This document shows positions 34,181-43,930 of a DNA stretch of 64,000 nucleotides, piece by piece. A program made the position numbers and the translations under genes. The notes below the pieces were generated by a model that made no database searches, was not told the DNA's origin, and saw only the letters and a list, made by a program, of their open reading frames with translations. The stretch lies in contig RQOL01000466.1 in the NCBI GenBank assembly GCA_013076295.1, positions 6,181,080-6,245,079 on the forward strand, in the 5' to 3' direction. Position 1 is the first letter of the stretch, and each line of letters opens with the position of its first letter. Source of the DNA: Sanderia malayensis (lineage: Eukaryota > Cnidaria > Scyphozoa > Semaeostomeae > Pelagiidae).

Positions 34181-34711
34181 ATGAATCCCATCACTTTGGC
34201 ATTTCTCATCATATGCTTTTGTGCAGTTGGATTTATCCAAGGTAAAGCAAATTACATGATTGCCTTTACACTCAAGTAATCTTACAGTGAATTATTTTTT
34301 CATTGTTTTCTTTTAATTTGTGTATTTAACCTTGCAGCTAAAAGTTTAAAGAAAAAAGATGCTGGGGTAAAGGATCCTCGATACTACGGAAAGGATCCTC
34401 GATACTACGGAAAGGATCCTCGATACTACGGAAAAGATCCTCGATACTACGGAAAGGATCCTCGATACTACGGAAAGGATCCTCGATACTACGGAAAGGA
34501 TCCTCGATACTACGGAAAAGATCCTCGATACTACGGAAAGGATCCTCGATACTACGGAAAAGATCCTCGATACTACGGAAAGGATCCTCGATACTACGGA
34601 AAGGATCCTCGATACTACGGAAAAGATCCTCGATACTACGGAAAAGATCCTCGATACTACGGAAAGGATCCTCGATACTACGGAAAGGATCCTCGATACT
34701 ACGGGAGATAG
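34181..34711 (+). CDS. Secreted precursor with 16 KDPRYYG repeats: candidate DPRYY-amide neuropeptide precursor
   Basis: Two exons: 34181-34241 and 34338-34711. The donor is G|GTAAAG, the acceptor CTTGCAG|CT, and the junction codon is Ala. Translation gives 144 residues: a hydrophobic signal peptide (about residues 1-21, core ITLAFLIICFCAVG), a short spacer KSLKKKDAGV, then 16 perfect KDPRYYG units without spacers, and a final Arg before TAG. In each unit Gly-Lys (Gly-Arg in the last) is the usual C-terminal amidation and cleavage site. Convertase, carboxypeptidase and amidating monooxygenase would release 16 DPRYY-NH2. The Asp-Pro start would resist aminopeptidases, as in many cnidarian neuropeptides. 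A splice acceptor (TTCTTTTCAG, ending 34164) 16 bp before the ATG implies an upstream 5' UTR exon or spliced leader. The main alternative is a Tyr/Lys-rich structural or adhesive protein. I do not recognise this precursor. Confidence 0.85.
34370..34705 (+). repeat. 16 x 21-bp coding minisatellite
   Basis: Sixteen units of AAR GAT CCT CGA TAC TAC GGR. The only differences are the third base of Lys (AAA in units 4, 8, 10, 13 and 14, AAG elsewhere) and GGG in the last Gly. Every peptide copy is therefore identical. The near-absence of silent change indicates recent expansion or gene conversion. Five of sixteen units differ from the rest by one base, and three of those (8, 10, 13) alternate with AAG units. 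Confidence 0.95.
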
Positions 34712-35074
34712 GATGCTATGCTTGATACTATTACAGGGATAAGGAAGCTTGGATGTTCTACGGATAAGAATTTACTGATTACCTTTGATATATTGCAAGA
34801 CTTTTCATCTTTTTAATTTCCAATTGCTTTTTTTGCATAACATTTCTTCAAGCTGTACCATTATCATAATTTGATTACATTTATGAGAGCATTGAACCTT
34901 GTGTTGTTTGAATTGTGTTTGTAGTCCTAATTCAGCTTGTTACAGTATCGCCTATGTTCTAGCTGGAGTCAATTTGTTGAGCACTTCAACACGGCAACTC
35001 TGGCATTGTGTTTGCTTGTTTCAAGCGTCCTCTTATATACATGAAGTCTCAACTTTTAATCTGAAAATATCGCT
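34712..35074. other. 3' region of the peptide-precursor gene
   Basis: AT-rich with no canonical AATAAA; variants such as ATAATT and CATAAC occur. The 3' UTR end is therefore not determined. The 150-bp dispersed repeat begins at about 35075. Confidence 0.4.
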
Positions 35075-35228
35075 GATTGGAACTGGCATTTATATCACAT
35101 ATATCTATATGCAGTTTTAGGTGGATCCTCTCGCTATCTCCAAATAACATCTTTTGCTTTCAGAAATAAGTTGGATTAGACATATTTCTTCAAAATAGAA
35201 AGAAGAGATTTCACGTTTAAAAGTGGCT
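35075..35228. repeat. Dispersed repeat, uninterrupted copy
   Basis: An intact version of the repeat split at 14333-14436, 15807-15853 and 17360-17371. It contains TGGATTAGACATATTTCTTC and TTCACGTTTAAAAGTGGCT, exactly the two positions where the other copy received insertions. It therefore documents both empty target sites. Confidence 0.8.
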
Positions 35229-36939
35229 ATTTAAGTTACAATTCACGTTTGAGAAAGAAGCGTTGTTGTTACAACTGACACAGCACCCTGATTCACTTCA
35301 ATAGCAGCCTCCACAAGACGGCCTGAAAGCAAAGGACATCATCTCCTGAGGCTTCTACGCACATTTTAGGCCGAGAGTAATTATTTAGTGGTGAATATCT
35401 TTATTTCATTTCAGCTTAATGCTTATTTTACAGACTGGCTGTGTGAATTTGTGAAAGGTAGACATTTTCGGGCAAGGAATTTTGTTCCACGTTTTAAATA
35501 GGCGTGCAAGCTGGGCAAGTTTAATAAAAGGACGCGGACTTTTTGCTCCACTCTTGTCCATTTGTCTTGTCCAAAGGTGGGAGGGTTATCAACACTCGAC
35601 TCATCTAGACTCACTACATTGCGTCCCTGTGCGTCGCTCGCTTTCACTCGATCGTTTGAGGGACTTATGGACTTTCAGGTCAAAAACTGTCCAAAAATCT
35701 CCTCTCCCGACAAATTTTTGTCGGCTCAATCAGATTGCAGCATTTGGCTTTTAAACAATGGCTATTGTTCTTTTTGACCAATCACGTTCAACCACAACTT
35801 AGGCCATGTAAAATGAGGTTTAACTCGATATTTAACGGACCAATTTGGACTATAAGAAGTGGCGTGGCGTCAATTTTTAATTCAACAACAAAATGGCGGG
35901 AAAATGCCGAAGCTGTGAGAAAAGTTAAAATGGATATAAACTCAATAAATTTTCGTGCTTTTCCGAGAAATATTGACAAAAGGGTCCTCGCCAATTCTTT
36001 GTTTTTGTATATGGGTCTTGCAAAAGTTAAGGTAAAAGCTTTGTTTCAACGGTTTTGTTTTACCAATTAAAACATTCCCATATCTGCGCAATTGCGCATC
36101 TTTCAGTAATGACGTAATGCAAGTTTTGAAATTAGCCAATCAAAACTGCCAACCAAGATTAATCTTAGTTCACAAGTGAGGTTTCCCTTCCCGAACGATC
36201 ACGGAAGTTCCATTTCATTTCCGTGATCGTGCTCAAATTTGTCTTGTCTGTAGATGAAGAAACAAAGCAAACACCATTCCGTGTTATCTGTTTCGTAGAA
36301 TCAAATAGCGATACTCTCTGCTCTGAAAAGTTGTTGATTCTCAAAAGAAAACAAAATTTGATACTCCTCAATGAATTACTTTCATTAGCCTTTTTATACA
36401 CTTCATATAATGTACATTGATCTTGTTCTGTTCAGGAAATGATATGTTTGGAATTGTTTTGTTCCAAGATTGTTGTGTTTCATTTGGTTCAGCTGAATTC
36501 CAGCTTTGTTTTTACCGTGTAGTCTGGTTTGTGCACAGAATCTGTTTTAAGATAATGTGTAATATATTTGTTCTGCACTAATAATTCCAGTTATATTTAA
36601 ACTTCTGTTAGAGTGCTCCTTGATGTTCAGATTTGTTCGTAACTTAGGCCTGGCCTGCTTGCGCTCGGTGATGCGACCCTAGCTTGAGGGCTTAGCTAAA
36701 GTTTGTGGCCCAGGTCCAAGCATCTGTCCAGGCGTACTTTTGGCAAAGGTACTCACTGCTCCGGAGATATTCTTAACATTCCAAGAATTGAAAAAATAAT
36801 TTTCCAGTTGAAAATTTCAGCGCAAAGATGCCACCAAAAAGTTTGGCTCCATAGCTTAGCTTCAAGGATTTCCTCCATTGCGGTGAAATCTGAATGATTT
36901 TCAGAAAGCGTTAGTGTGGTTGCGCAGATATGGGAATTT
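35229..36939. other. Mostly non-coding; possible first exon near 35930
   Basis: At 35930-36031 an ATG opens MDINSINFRAFPRNIDKRV and runs to a donor-like AAG|GTAAAA, after a TATAAG at 35850. This could be a first coding exon but has no recognised homology and no partner exon. An inverted GATCACGGAA/TTCCGTGATC stem lies at 36197-36231. The rest shows nothing. Confidence 0.3.
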
Positions 36940-36964
36940 CTGAACAACCTGAAAACGGACGATG

Positions 36965-37403
36965 TTCATCTCCCCAACAACATTGCTTTATTGCAACAGT
37001 CACTTACCATTGCAGCAGATGTCAGCTCTCTTAGCCAGTGTTGACGGTCACGAGCTTCACTCTGAAATATATGTTACTTGTCATTAGCGTGGGGAATGTG
37101 AAAGACATGAGAGACACATCTCTCAAATTACGACATCTACATTGGTGACTTGTGCCAAGTGGCATCTTAACCGCTGAAATTGCATGTGAATGTTATTCCA
37201 TGTGACCCTGAGCAGCAACAAAGTACACACCAATGATTCGGTATCGCTAGGAACTGAATCCTTCAACTGTTGAGATAGAGCAAAAGTAATCATGCAGCAA
37301 TTGTAATTAATAACGATCGCGGATTACTTGTTGATCGTACTGTAACTGGCTACAATGTGACAAGCCCATTTGTATTTGTGAAATATTAGCTAAAAATACT
37401 TAT
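36965..37403 (-). repeat. Copy B3 of the acidic-protein gene, 5' part only, left portion
   Basis: Matches 50490-50910 closely: the short exon with GCTCGTGACCGTCAACACTGG on the minus strand, plus the conserved upstream non-coding sequence. The matching continues at 42362-42511 after a 4.95-kb interruption by the DIRS element and a small palindromic insert. The protein-coding body of B is absent. Confidence 0.8.
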
Positions 37404-37404
37404 G

Positions 37405-37546
37405 AATTGCAAAAAGTAATGCAAGAAGCTTCCACATATTTGATTAATATTAAATCAAAAAGTTTAAAACTGTATATTCAACCACAACTTTTTGATTTAA
37501 TATTAATCAAATATGTGGAAGCTTCTTGCGTTACGTTTTGCAATTC
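37405..37546. repeat. 142-bp near-perfect palindrome next to the DIRS left end
   Basis: The arms (about 37405-37465 and 37486-37546) pair over about 60 bp (GAATTGCAAAAAGTAATGCA with its complement, four or fewer mismatches), leaving a 20-base loop. It abuts the DIRS left terminus. The 12-bp phrase ACTTATGAATTG lies on both sides of the whole interruption (37397-37408 and 42364-42375), suggesting the palindrome belongs to an older small insert into B3 that later received the DIRS element. Confidence 0.75.
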
Positions 37547-37824
37547 TACTCTGTCATCAGCTACGTCACTTATGGATCACGTGAGAAGCGAGCGCGCAGG
37601 CGTAGCAAACCATTGCGAGTTTGGCGTTAAACTATCCACACGAAAAGAAACTTTCTCTGCGATTTTCAGTTCTAATTAAAAGAAATTCCTTTCAAGTAGA
37701 AGAACACAGTGGTAAGATTTTTAGTTTTCCATGAGATCTGTGTGTTTCCTTTGTATCAAGCCAATCAAGTAAGTCAATTTATAATTCTCTATCTTTATTT
37801 GGGTTTGTGTAATTTTGCAAGATC

Positions 37825-39006
37825 ATGGATTGTTCAAAGGAATATATCGAGTCGGATGGAAATGAGGACACCGAACCGGCTGTTGACCTTCAGAAAACCC
37901 TTTTGACTATTAATGAAAATATTGCGTCCATGAAATCGTTTTTTGAAACATTTAAGGGTCCAACTATGCCTTCTCAGCCCTCAGGGCACTCTTCGTCCAC
38001 AGGACAAAATCAGTTAGACATATCTACTGTTGGCTTGCCCACTGGGCATGTGAATCCCACTGGGAATGCTCAACCCACAGGGTCAGAAAATTTAGGCAAA
38101 AAACGCAAAGGCCCTGCTATTTCTACTCATACTATTTCAAAAGCACCGTGTTCCAACATTGATGATGACTGTGTTAGCGTTCATGCGGACGCGGAGGACG
38201 ATTTCTCCAATCATGAGTATGAACCGGATGAACTTCTCCAACAACTCAGCAATGAGCTTGAATCAACAGAAAAAACAGGCAATGCTGTCAACCAGCAATT
38301 GGCTGACATTGTCAGCAAACGATGGGGCAAGCAACTTCCACAGGAAAAAATCAAAGCTCTTTGTGATAAATATATGCGCCCAAATAATTGCAAAGAAATG
38401 CACCCGCAAATTAAAGTTAACAAGGAAGTTTGGGGGTTTTTACTTGCTGACAAAAAGTCTACAGACGCAAGGCTTTCTAATGTCCAGCAAACTATTCAGC
38501 GTGTGGGCTGTATTGCGGTTAATGCAGCAAATTACTTTCTGCAATCTGACCATAATGACACTCCGGTAAGCCCATCAGATATTTTAACTAGCCTTGTTGA
38601 TGGTATAGCATTACTTGGTCACGCAACCGCTGATCTCTCGACATTGCGTCGTAACTCATTGAGGACAGCCGTAAAACCGGAGTATAAAACGCTAACATCG
38701 CGTGACATTGCACACAGTGCACTTCTTTTTGGGTCAGATTTCACTAAAGAGCTTAAGGAAGCAGAAGAAACATCTAAAGTTTCAAAGGCTTTTCATAGCT
38801 TGCGACCAAATGACAACCGCAACAGAACAAGGTCAAATTTTGCTGCTCCTTACCAATCTCAAAATGGAAGTAGGAATTCTTTTTTATTCCGCAGCCGGCA
38901 CCGCCCCCCATTTCGCTTCAAAAGAGGGTTTTACCAGAGACCGCCTCAGAGTCAACAACAGACTGCTCCACCAAATCAACGGAATCCCAACACAAAGAAA
39001 TTTTAA
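37825..39006 (+). CDS. DIRS gag-like ORF1
   Basis: 393 codons. The N-terminal half is Thr/Gly/Pro-rich and low-complexity. The middle (about residues 120-310) is helical and charged, with LADIVSKRWGKQL and LCDKYMRPNNCKEM, and the C-terminus is Arg/Gln/Pro-rich (FRSRHRPPFRFKRGF). This is the composition of the nucleic-acid-binding ORF1 of animal DIRS elements. No zinc knuckle is visible. It has an ATG start. The end overlaps the upstream extension of the RT frame, so translation of RT probably depends on a frame change or separate start. Confidence 0.7.
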   Translation: MDCSKEYIESDGNEDTEPAVDLQKTLLTINENIASMKSFFETFKGPTMPSQPSGHSSSTGQNQLDISTVGLPTGHVNPTGNAQPTGSENLGKKRKGPAISTHTISKAPCSNIDDDCVSVHADAEDDFSNHEYEPDELLQQLSNELESTEKTGNAVNQQLADIVSKRWGKQLPQEKIKALCDKYMRPNNCKEMHPQIKVNKEVWGFLLADKKSTDARLSNVQQTIQRVGCIAVNAANYFLQSDHNDTPVSPSDILTSLVDGIALLGHATADLSTLRRNSLRTAVKPEYKTLTSRDIAHSALLFGSDFTKELKEAEETSKVSKAFHSLRPNDNRNRTRSNFAAPYQSQNGSRNSFLFRSRHRPPFRFKRGFYQRPPQSQQQTAPPNQRNPNTKKF

Positions 39007-39009
39007 AAG

Positions 39010-40985
39010 AATTAAATGCCCTACAAGACTCACAAAATGTAAGTAAATTTGTTGACCGCTTACCCTACCTAATTTCACTTTTGTCTGCTCAATGTGAGTC
39101 CTTTCAAGCTGGTCGAATAGCAAATTTTATTTCTCAATGGCGCCAAATTACTTCCGACCCTCAAATTCTATCTTGCGTGACAGGGGCGGAGATTGAACAA
39201 GAATCCGCTTCTATTTATAACCCGAAAGCTTGTAGGCAGACTTCTTTCAATACAAATGAATTGATGCTTGTTGAAAACGAAGTAACAACACTACTTCATA
39301 AAAATGTTCTTGAAGTTACAAAGCCTGAACAAGGGCAAGTGATTTCGCCGATCTTTCTTACGCCAAAACCTGATGGCAGTTACCGTATGATATTGAATTT
39401 AAAGCAATTTAATAAACAGGTTGTATACCGACATTTCAAAATGGACACACTGAATACAATAATTAATTTAATGTCGAAGAATTGCTTTATGGCCTCACTA
39501 GACCTGAAAGACGCATATTATAGTGTGCCTATATCAAAAAAGCATAGAAAATTCTTGCGTTTCCAGCTCAATGGGAAACTCCTACAATATACTGCATTTC
39601 CAAATAGTCTGGCATGCTGTCCAAGGCTTTTCACAAAAATTTTAAAAGCCCCTTTGACTTCCTTACATAAGGCAGGCCATTTGACATTGGCATATATTGA
39701 TGATCTCTATTTACAGGCCAATTCATATGATGATTGCCTTGAAAACGTTGTCACAACATTTCAGTTGTTTACTAAACTGGGTTTTATTATTCACCCTCAA
39801 AAATCATCATTCTTGCCCTCCAAGAAAATACAAATGCTAGGTTTTATTTTAAACTCTGAAGACATGACGGTAAAACCAACCAATGATAAAATCCAATCGA
39901 TCATAGAACTCTGCGAGAGAATTTTTCATGAGCAACATATTCCAATCCGACAAGTAGCGAAAATGCTAGGAAAAATGATCTCATGTTTTCCTGGTACTTT
40001 GTATGGGCCATTGTATTATAGAAACATTGAAAATGATAAAATCGCTGCACTCAAAGTTAATCGTGGCGATTTCGATACTTATATGAGCCTCTCAAATGCA
40101 GCAAAATGTGAAATAAAATGGTGGATTGACAATGCTCCCCTCTTTTCTAAACGTATTGCGCGAGAAAAGCCAAGTCTTCTTATAACAACTGATGCATCGT
40201 TAAAAGGCTGGGGGGCTGTATCAAATGGCAATAAAACTGGTGGTCTTTGGACCACTGCAGAAAAATCCCACCATATTAATTATCTTGAAATGTTGGCTAT
40301 TTTATTGGGCCTGCAAATATTTGCCAAAAATTGCAAAAATTTACACATAAGAATTATGACCGACAATACTACAGCGGTTTCAGTCCTTAATCATATGGGT
40401 ACTAACCATTCCGTAGTGTGTAATACTCTATGCAAAACAATTTGGGAATGGTGTATTGAACGGAATTTATGGATTTCGGTTGCTCATATTTCAGGAAAAC
40501 AAAATATAGATGCAGATACTCAATCAAGGCGTATTCACAATACCAGTGCAGAATGGATGCTTAATTCTGAAATCCTCCATTCTAGTTTGAAGCATTTTAG
40601 TTTTATGCCAGATGTTGATTTATTTGCATCCAGATTAAACCATCAATTCCAAAAATATGTTTCCTATAAACCGGAACCAACTTCCTTTGCTGTTGATGCA
40701 TTTTCATTAGATTGGTCAAGGTACAAGAACTATATCTTTCCACCTTTCAGTATCATACCAAAGGTACTACGAAAATTACTGGAAGACAATGCTCAGGCCA
40801 TCTGTGTGCTTCCTGATTGGCCCACCCAGGCGTGGTACACCAAGGCAATGACAATGATGGTAGATTCGCCGCTGATTTTGAAACCCAGCCAAACGCTCCT
40901 GACTCTGCCCACAAACAAATGTGCAGTACATCCTCTCAGCCAAAAACTAAACCTAATGGTCTGTCATATATCCGCGAAACTGTAA
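39010..40985 (+). CDS. DIRS reverse transcriptase and RNase H
   Basis: The frame is open from before 39010 (ELNALQDSQNVSKFVDRL) to 40985. RT motifs: KPDGSYRMILNLKQFN, MASLDLKDAYYSVPI, PNSLACCPRLFTK and the catalytic YIDD at about 39700. RNase H follows: TTDASLKGWGA (about 40186), YLEMLAILLGL, MTDNTTAVSVLN (about 40358) and the HISGKQNIDADTQSR end. Then comes the DIRS-typical tail DLFASRLNHQFQKYVSY, DAFSLDW and PPFSIIPKVLRK, with VLPDWPTQAWY. All active-site acids appear present and no stop interrupts it. The last 170 bases overlap the recombinase frame. Confidence 0.88.
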
Positions 40986-41954
40986 GTTCTTTTGACCTCT
41001 CCGAACCTACGAAAGATATCTTCTTAGCTTCATGGAGACCCGGTACTCAAGAACAATATGACTGCTATTTACACAAATGGCCCACTTTTTGTAATGATCA
41101 TCTTATTGAGGTATATCACCCTACACTTGAGCAAGTGTTGGAGTTTCTGACTAGCCTTTTCAAATCAGGACTTGGCTATAGTGCAATCAATACCGCCAGG
41201 TCTGCACTTATTACACTTATCTGCATCTATTATTACATTCAATAATAATATGCCCCTTGGTGAACATCCCATGGTAAAGCGATTCTTGAAAGGCATTTTT
41301 CAATTGAGGCCTGCATTACCTAAATACTCCTATATTTGGGATGTCAATACTTTGCTAAATCATTGAAAACAAATGTCGCCAATTGCTAAACTTTCTTTGA
41401 AAGAGTTAACCTTAAAAACTGTCACATTACTATGTATTCTAACCGGCCAACGTTGTCAAACTATTCATAAAATTGACATACGACATTTGCAAATTCTCCC
41501 TGATATGATTAAAATTACTATCACCCAAATATTTAAAACAACTAAGCCGGGTAGCCATTTGAAACCTTTGGAGCTCATGGCATATATTGCTGATAAGGAG
41601 TTGTGCATTGTATCTTACTTAAGTGAATATCTCAGCAGAACATCTACTCTAAGGTCCAACACTAACCAACTTTTTATAAGTTTTCAGAAACCATATAACC
41701 CTGTTACCAAGGACACAGTCAGTCGATGGGTGAAGAAAATGTTAAAGGAGTCTGGTATTGATACGAATAAATTCACTGCGCATAGTTGCCGATCTGCTTC
41801 TGCTTCTGCTAACAAATCGGCTGGTCTGAACTTAATTGAAATCATGAAAGCTGCGAGGGGGTCTAACTGTAATACTTTTGCAAAGTTTTATGATAAGTGT
41901 ATCCTTAAGGACAATTATGGGCACAAAGTTTTGGAACAATTTTCTCATAATTGA
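40817..41954 (+). pseudogene. DIRS tyrosine recombinase, frameshifted
   Basis: The recombinase joins the circular DNA copy to the target in place of an integrase. The N-terminal core-binding part is in one frame (PGTQEQYDCYLHKWPTF, SAINTARSALIT, to 41245). The rest is in the next frame (MPLGEHPMVKRFLKGIF, then an in-frame TGA at 41364 just after DVNTLLNH, then LLCILTGQRCQTIH, TAHSCRSASASA and FAKFYDK). The catalytic set R (GQR), H-x-x-R (HSCR) and Y (KFYDK) is visible. One base is lost or gained near 41220-41243 and a TGA replaces a codon that is usually aromatic. The fold-determining residues are otherwise intact, suggesting recent inactivation. Confidence 0.85.
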
Positions 41955-42361
41955 CAATTTACTTGTCCTAACTATAACTTTATTACACATATATTCGCAT
42001 ATAGTTTATGTTTATTGTTTTGTTATCGCTATTTCCCACATAAAGCGTTTTGTATCATGTTTTTTGTACGATACTGCGGGGCTCGATAAGTCTCACGTGA
42101 TCCATAAGTGACGTAGCTGATGACAGAGTAGAATTTAAAAATTAAACGAGCCTTACCTGTAAGGTGAAGTTTGATTGTAATTCTTCTCTGTCATCAGCAG
42201 TCTCTCACGTTTAAGGATGGTTTGCTACGCCTGCGCGCTCGCTTCTCACGTGATCCCTTCGTTCCTGCTGATGACAGAGAAGAATTACAATCAAACTTCA
42301 CCTTACAGGAAGGCTCGTTTAATTTTTAAATTAAACTCTATGCCCGAATTAACATATTCAC

Positions 42362-42511
42362 ACTTATGAATTGTATTCATTTACTTGTTGCTTCAGTTCT
42401 CTGATTACTTGTAAACAACTGTTGATTCTGTCACCGAGCTAGATTAATGAATAAGAATGATTATGCTGGGTTTCTAAATGAGTACATCTAGTAAATGATC
42501 AAACTTGACTA
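42362..42511 (-). repeat. Copy B3, right portion (5' flank of the B gene)
   Basis: Continues the match to 50905-51066 (TGTATTCATTTACTTGTTGC, GTCACCGAGCTAGATTAATG) after the DIRS interruption. It ends at ACTACTCGATCA, which is also where the B2 copy ends, so this is the true outer boundary of block B. Confidence 0.8.
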
Positions 42512-42949
42512 CTCGATCAAGCGTGATAAGAGTGCTTACAATAGTGGCAGAATGCTTCATCCAACCCCACTTGCCCCTCTGGCCACTGCCATGCAAAAAC
42601 AGCTTTCTCACGGTCGTGTGCACCTTCTTCTAGGAACAAGGCCGGTTGGCGGGGAGGGGGGTGGCAGGCAGGTGGCGGATTAAGAATACGGGCACAGTTT
42701 CAAGAGTCAACCATTTCCCTGCATTTTGGCCACTATTGCAGTAGGTATACTAGATGCGATATTACTTGAATTATGAAAATTGCCTGCATGCTTCCATGGA
42801 CAGGATTTTGAGGATCAGCATCGACATACGCATCAGATAGTTACTTCACGACGTGGAAAATCAGATCTGCAATTAAGTCGTTTTTTATTAACACCATTGA
42901 GTAGTAACATACCAGCTTCGTGCCAAGAGAAGGAAAAGATGTTGTCTTA
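42512..42949. other. Spacer between B3 and A2
   Basis: Contains a G/C-rich patch (GGTTGGCGGGGAGGGGGG near 42646). No gene or repeat boundary is recognised, and it has no match elsewhere in the window that I could see. Confidence 0.35.
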
Positions 42950-43930
42950 CCAATGACTGTCTTCAACTAACAGAGAAGCCCAAGACGTCTTGTCTCCTTC
43001 GAGTCGACGAACGGGACCTGTTTTGTAATTCGTTGAATTAGCTGTCACGAAAAGCATTGAAAATCTTACACTTGTTACTCACCATGTGCTACCGGGTACG
43101 TTTTAAGAAGTACTAAAGCTTCTACGTAGCATAGAGCTGCTTTTACTGACGAACATATTGATAGCAACAAGCCTCCTTTTCATGCTTTCTAATTAACTAA
43201 TTCGATATCGAGGCTCCTCTTTTTACAGAAACATATTGATACAGTTTCAACAGTACCATGGCAACAAATGCAAACAAATCGACCTCTTCCCGAGATGTTT
43301 TTAGGCGCAAATTTTTAAACACTTTAGGCGCAAGTTTTTAAACACTTTAGGCGCAAATTTTTAAACACTGATTATTCGAAATTTTCCATTTTCCGATCGT
43401 TCACTTATATATTCTCAGATAGAACGGGCTTTGCGTGCTAGTTGTTTTTAGGCAATTCTAAACAAATTGCATGCAACTGCCTTCAAATTCAAAGAAAATT
43501 GATGACCATTTTTAAACGTCGAATGAAAAAACTCGAAGGGTGAAGATGAATTTATCGAAGTTAAAGACGAAATAGATGCACTCACCTGTCGAAGACAGCC
43601 TGTTGTTTGATGGATTGAACCGGTATGTGTTTGAGCCATGATGAAACTAGTACAGCACAACTCAAATTCAGCGTGTTTCGCAAGCGAAGAAAAACCTACC
43701 GCACTCTTTGATTGCTTTAAATGAATAAAAATTCACAAGGAATTTTGATTGGCCCCTCCTTATCTAGCACTGTCGATTAATTACGATTGTGACGTAATTT
43801 TTAATTGGACACCCTGTACAGCGGTTTTCGCCTTGATCAAAGATGGCAGAAGTTATGCCCCATCATCATGCCAAACCGATGGCATGGACCACCTTGAAAC
43901 GACAGAGTCACGCACACAATTCATAGAATG
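42950..43930 (-). repeat. Block A2, inverted partner of window start
   Basis: The reverse complement matches 1-558 and 2827-3031 without the 2.26-kb Penelope insertion. The exon-like piece (VPFVDSKETRRLGLL) has an in-frame TAG here. A 23-bp unit (TAGGCGCAAaTTTTTAAACACT) is tripled at 43302-43371, but single in A1. It lies just downstream (minus strand) of the DUF6589-like gene. Confidence 0.75.

Larger units (their letters stand above)
37542..42332 (+). mobile_element. DIRS-type tyrosine-recombinase retrotransposon, structurally complete
   Basis: The termini are inverted repeats as in DIRS1. The left end AATTCTACTCTGTCATCAGC (37542 on) is repeated inverted at 42092-42136. That copy is joined directly to the complement of the right end (42137-42203), forming the internal complementary region. 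The right inverted repeat follows at about 42204-42332 and shares GAGAAGCGAGCGCGCAGGCG (inverted) with the left. This layout lets a DNA circle be closed by templating both ends. Genes run gag-like, RT/RNase H, tyrosine recombinase. There is no protease or DDE integrase. The recombinase gene carries a frameshift and a nonsense codon, so the copy is probably not autonomous. Confidence 0.88.

Noticed and set aside
34370..34705. CRISPR-like regular array
   Set aside because: The units are directly abutting 21-bp coding repeats without unique spacers, in a eukaryotic gene with signal peptide and splice sites.
35889..35924. Short MAGKCRSCEK frame resembling the CRSCER segment of the DUF6589 gene
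   Set aside because: Only eleven codons before a stop, and the surrounding DNA does not match 47194-47684. Similarity is likely chance.
42137..42332. Separate palindromic MITE at the right end of the DIRS element
   Set aside because: The inverted pair is explained by the internal complementary region and the right inverted repeat of the DIRS element itself.
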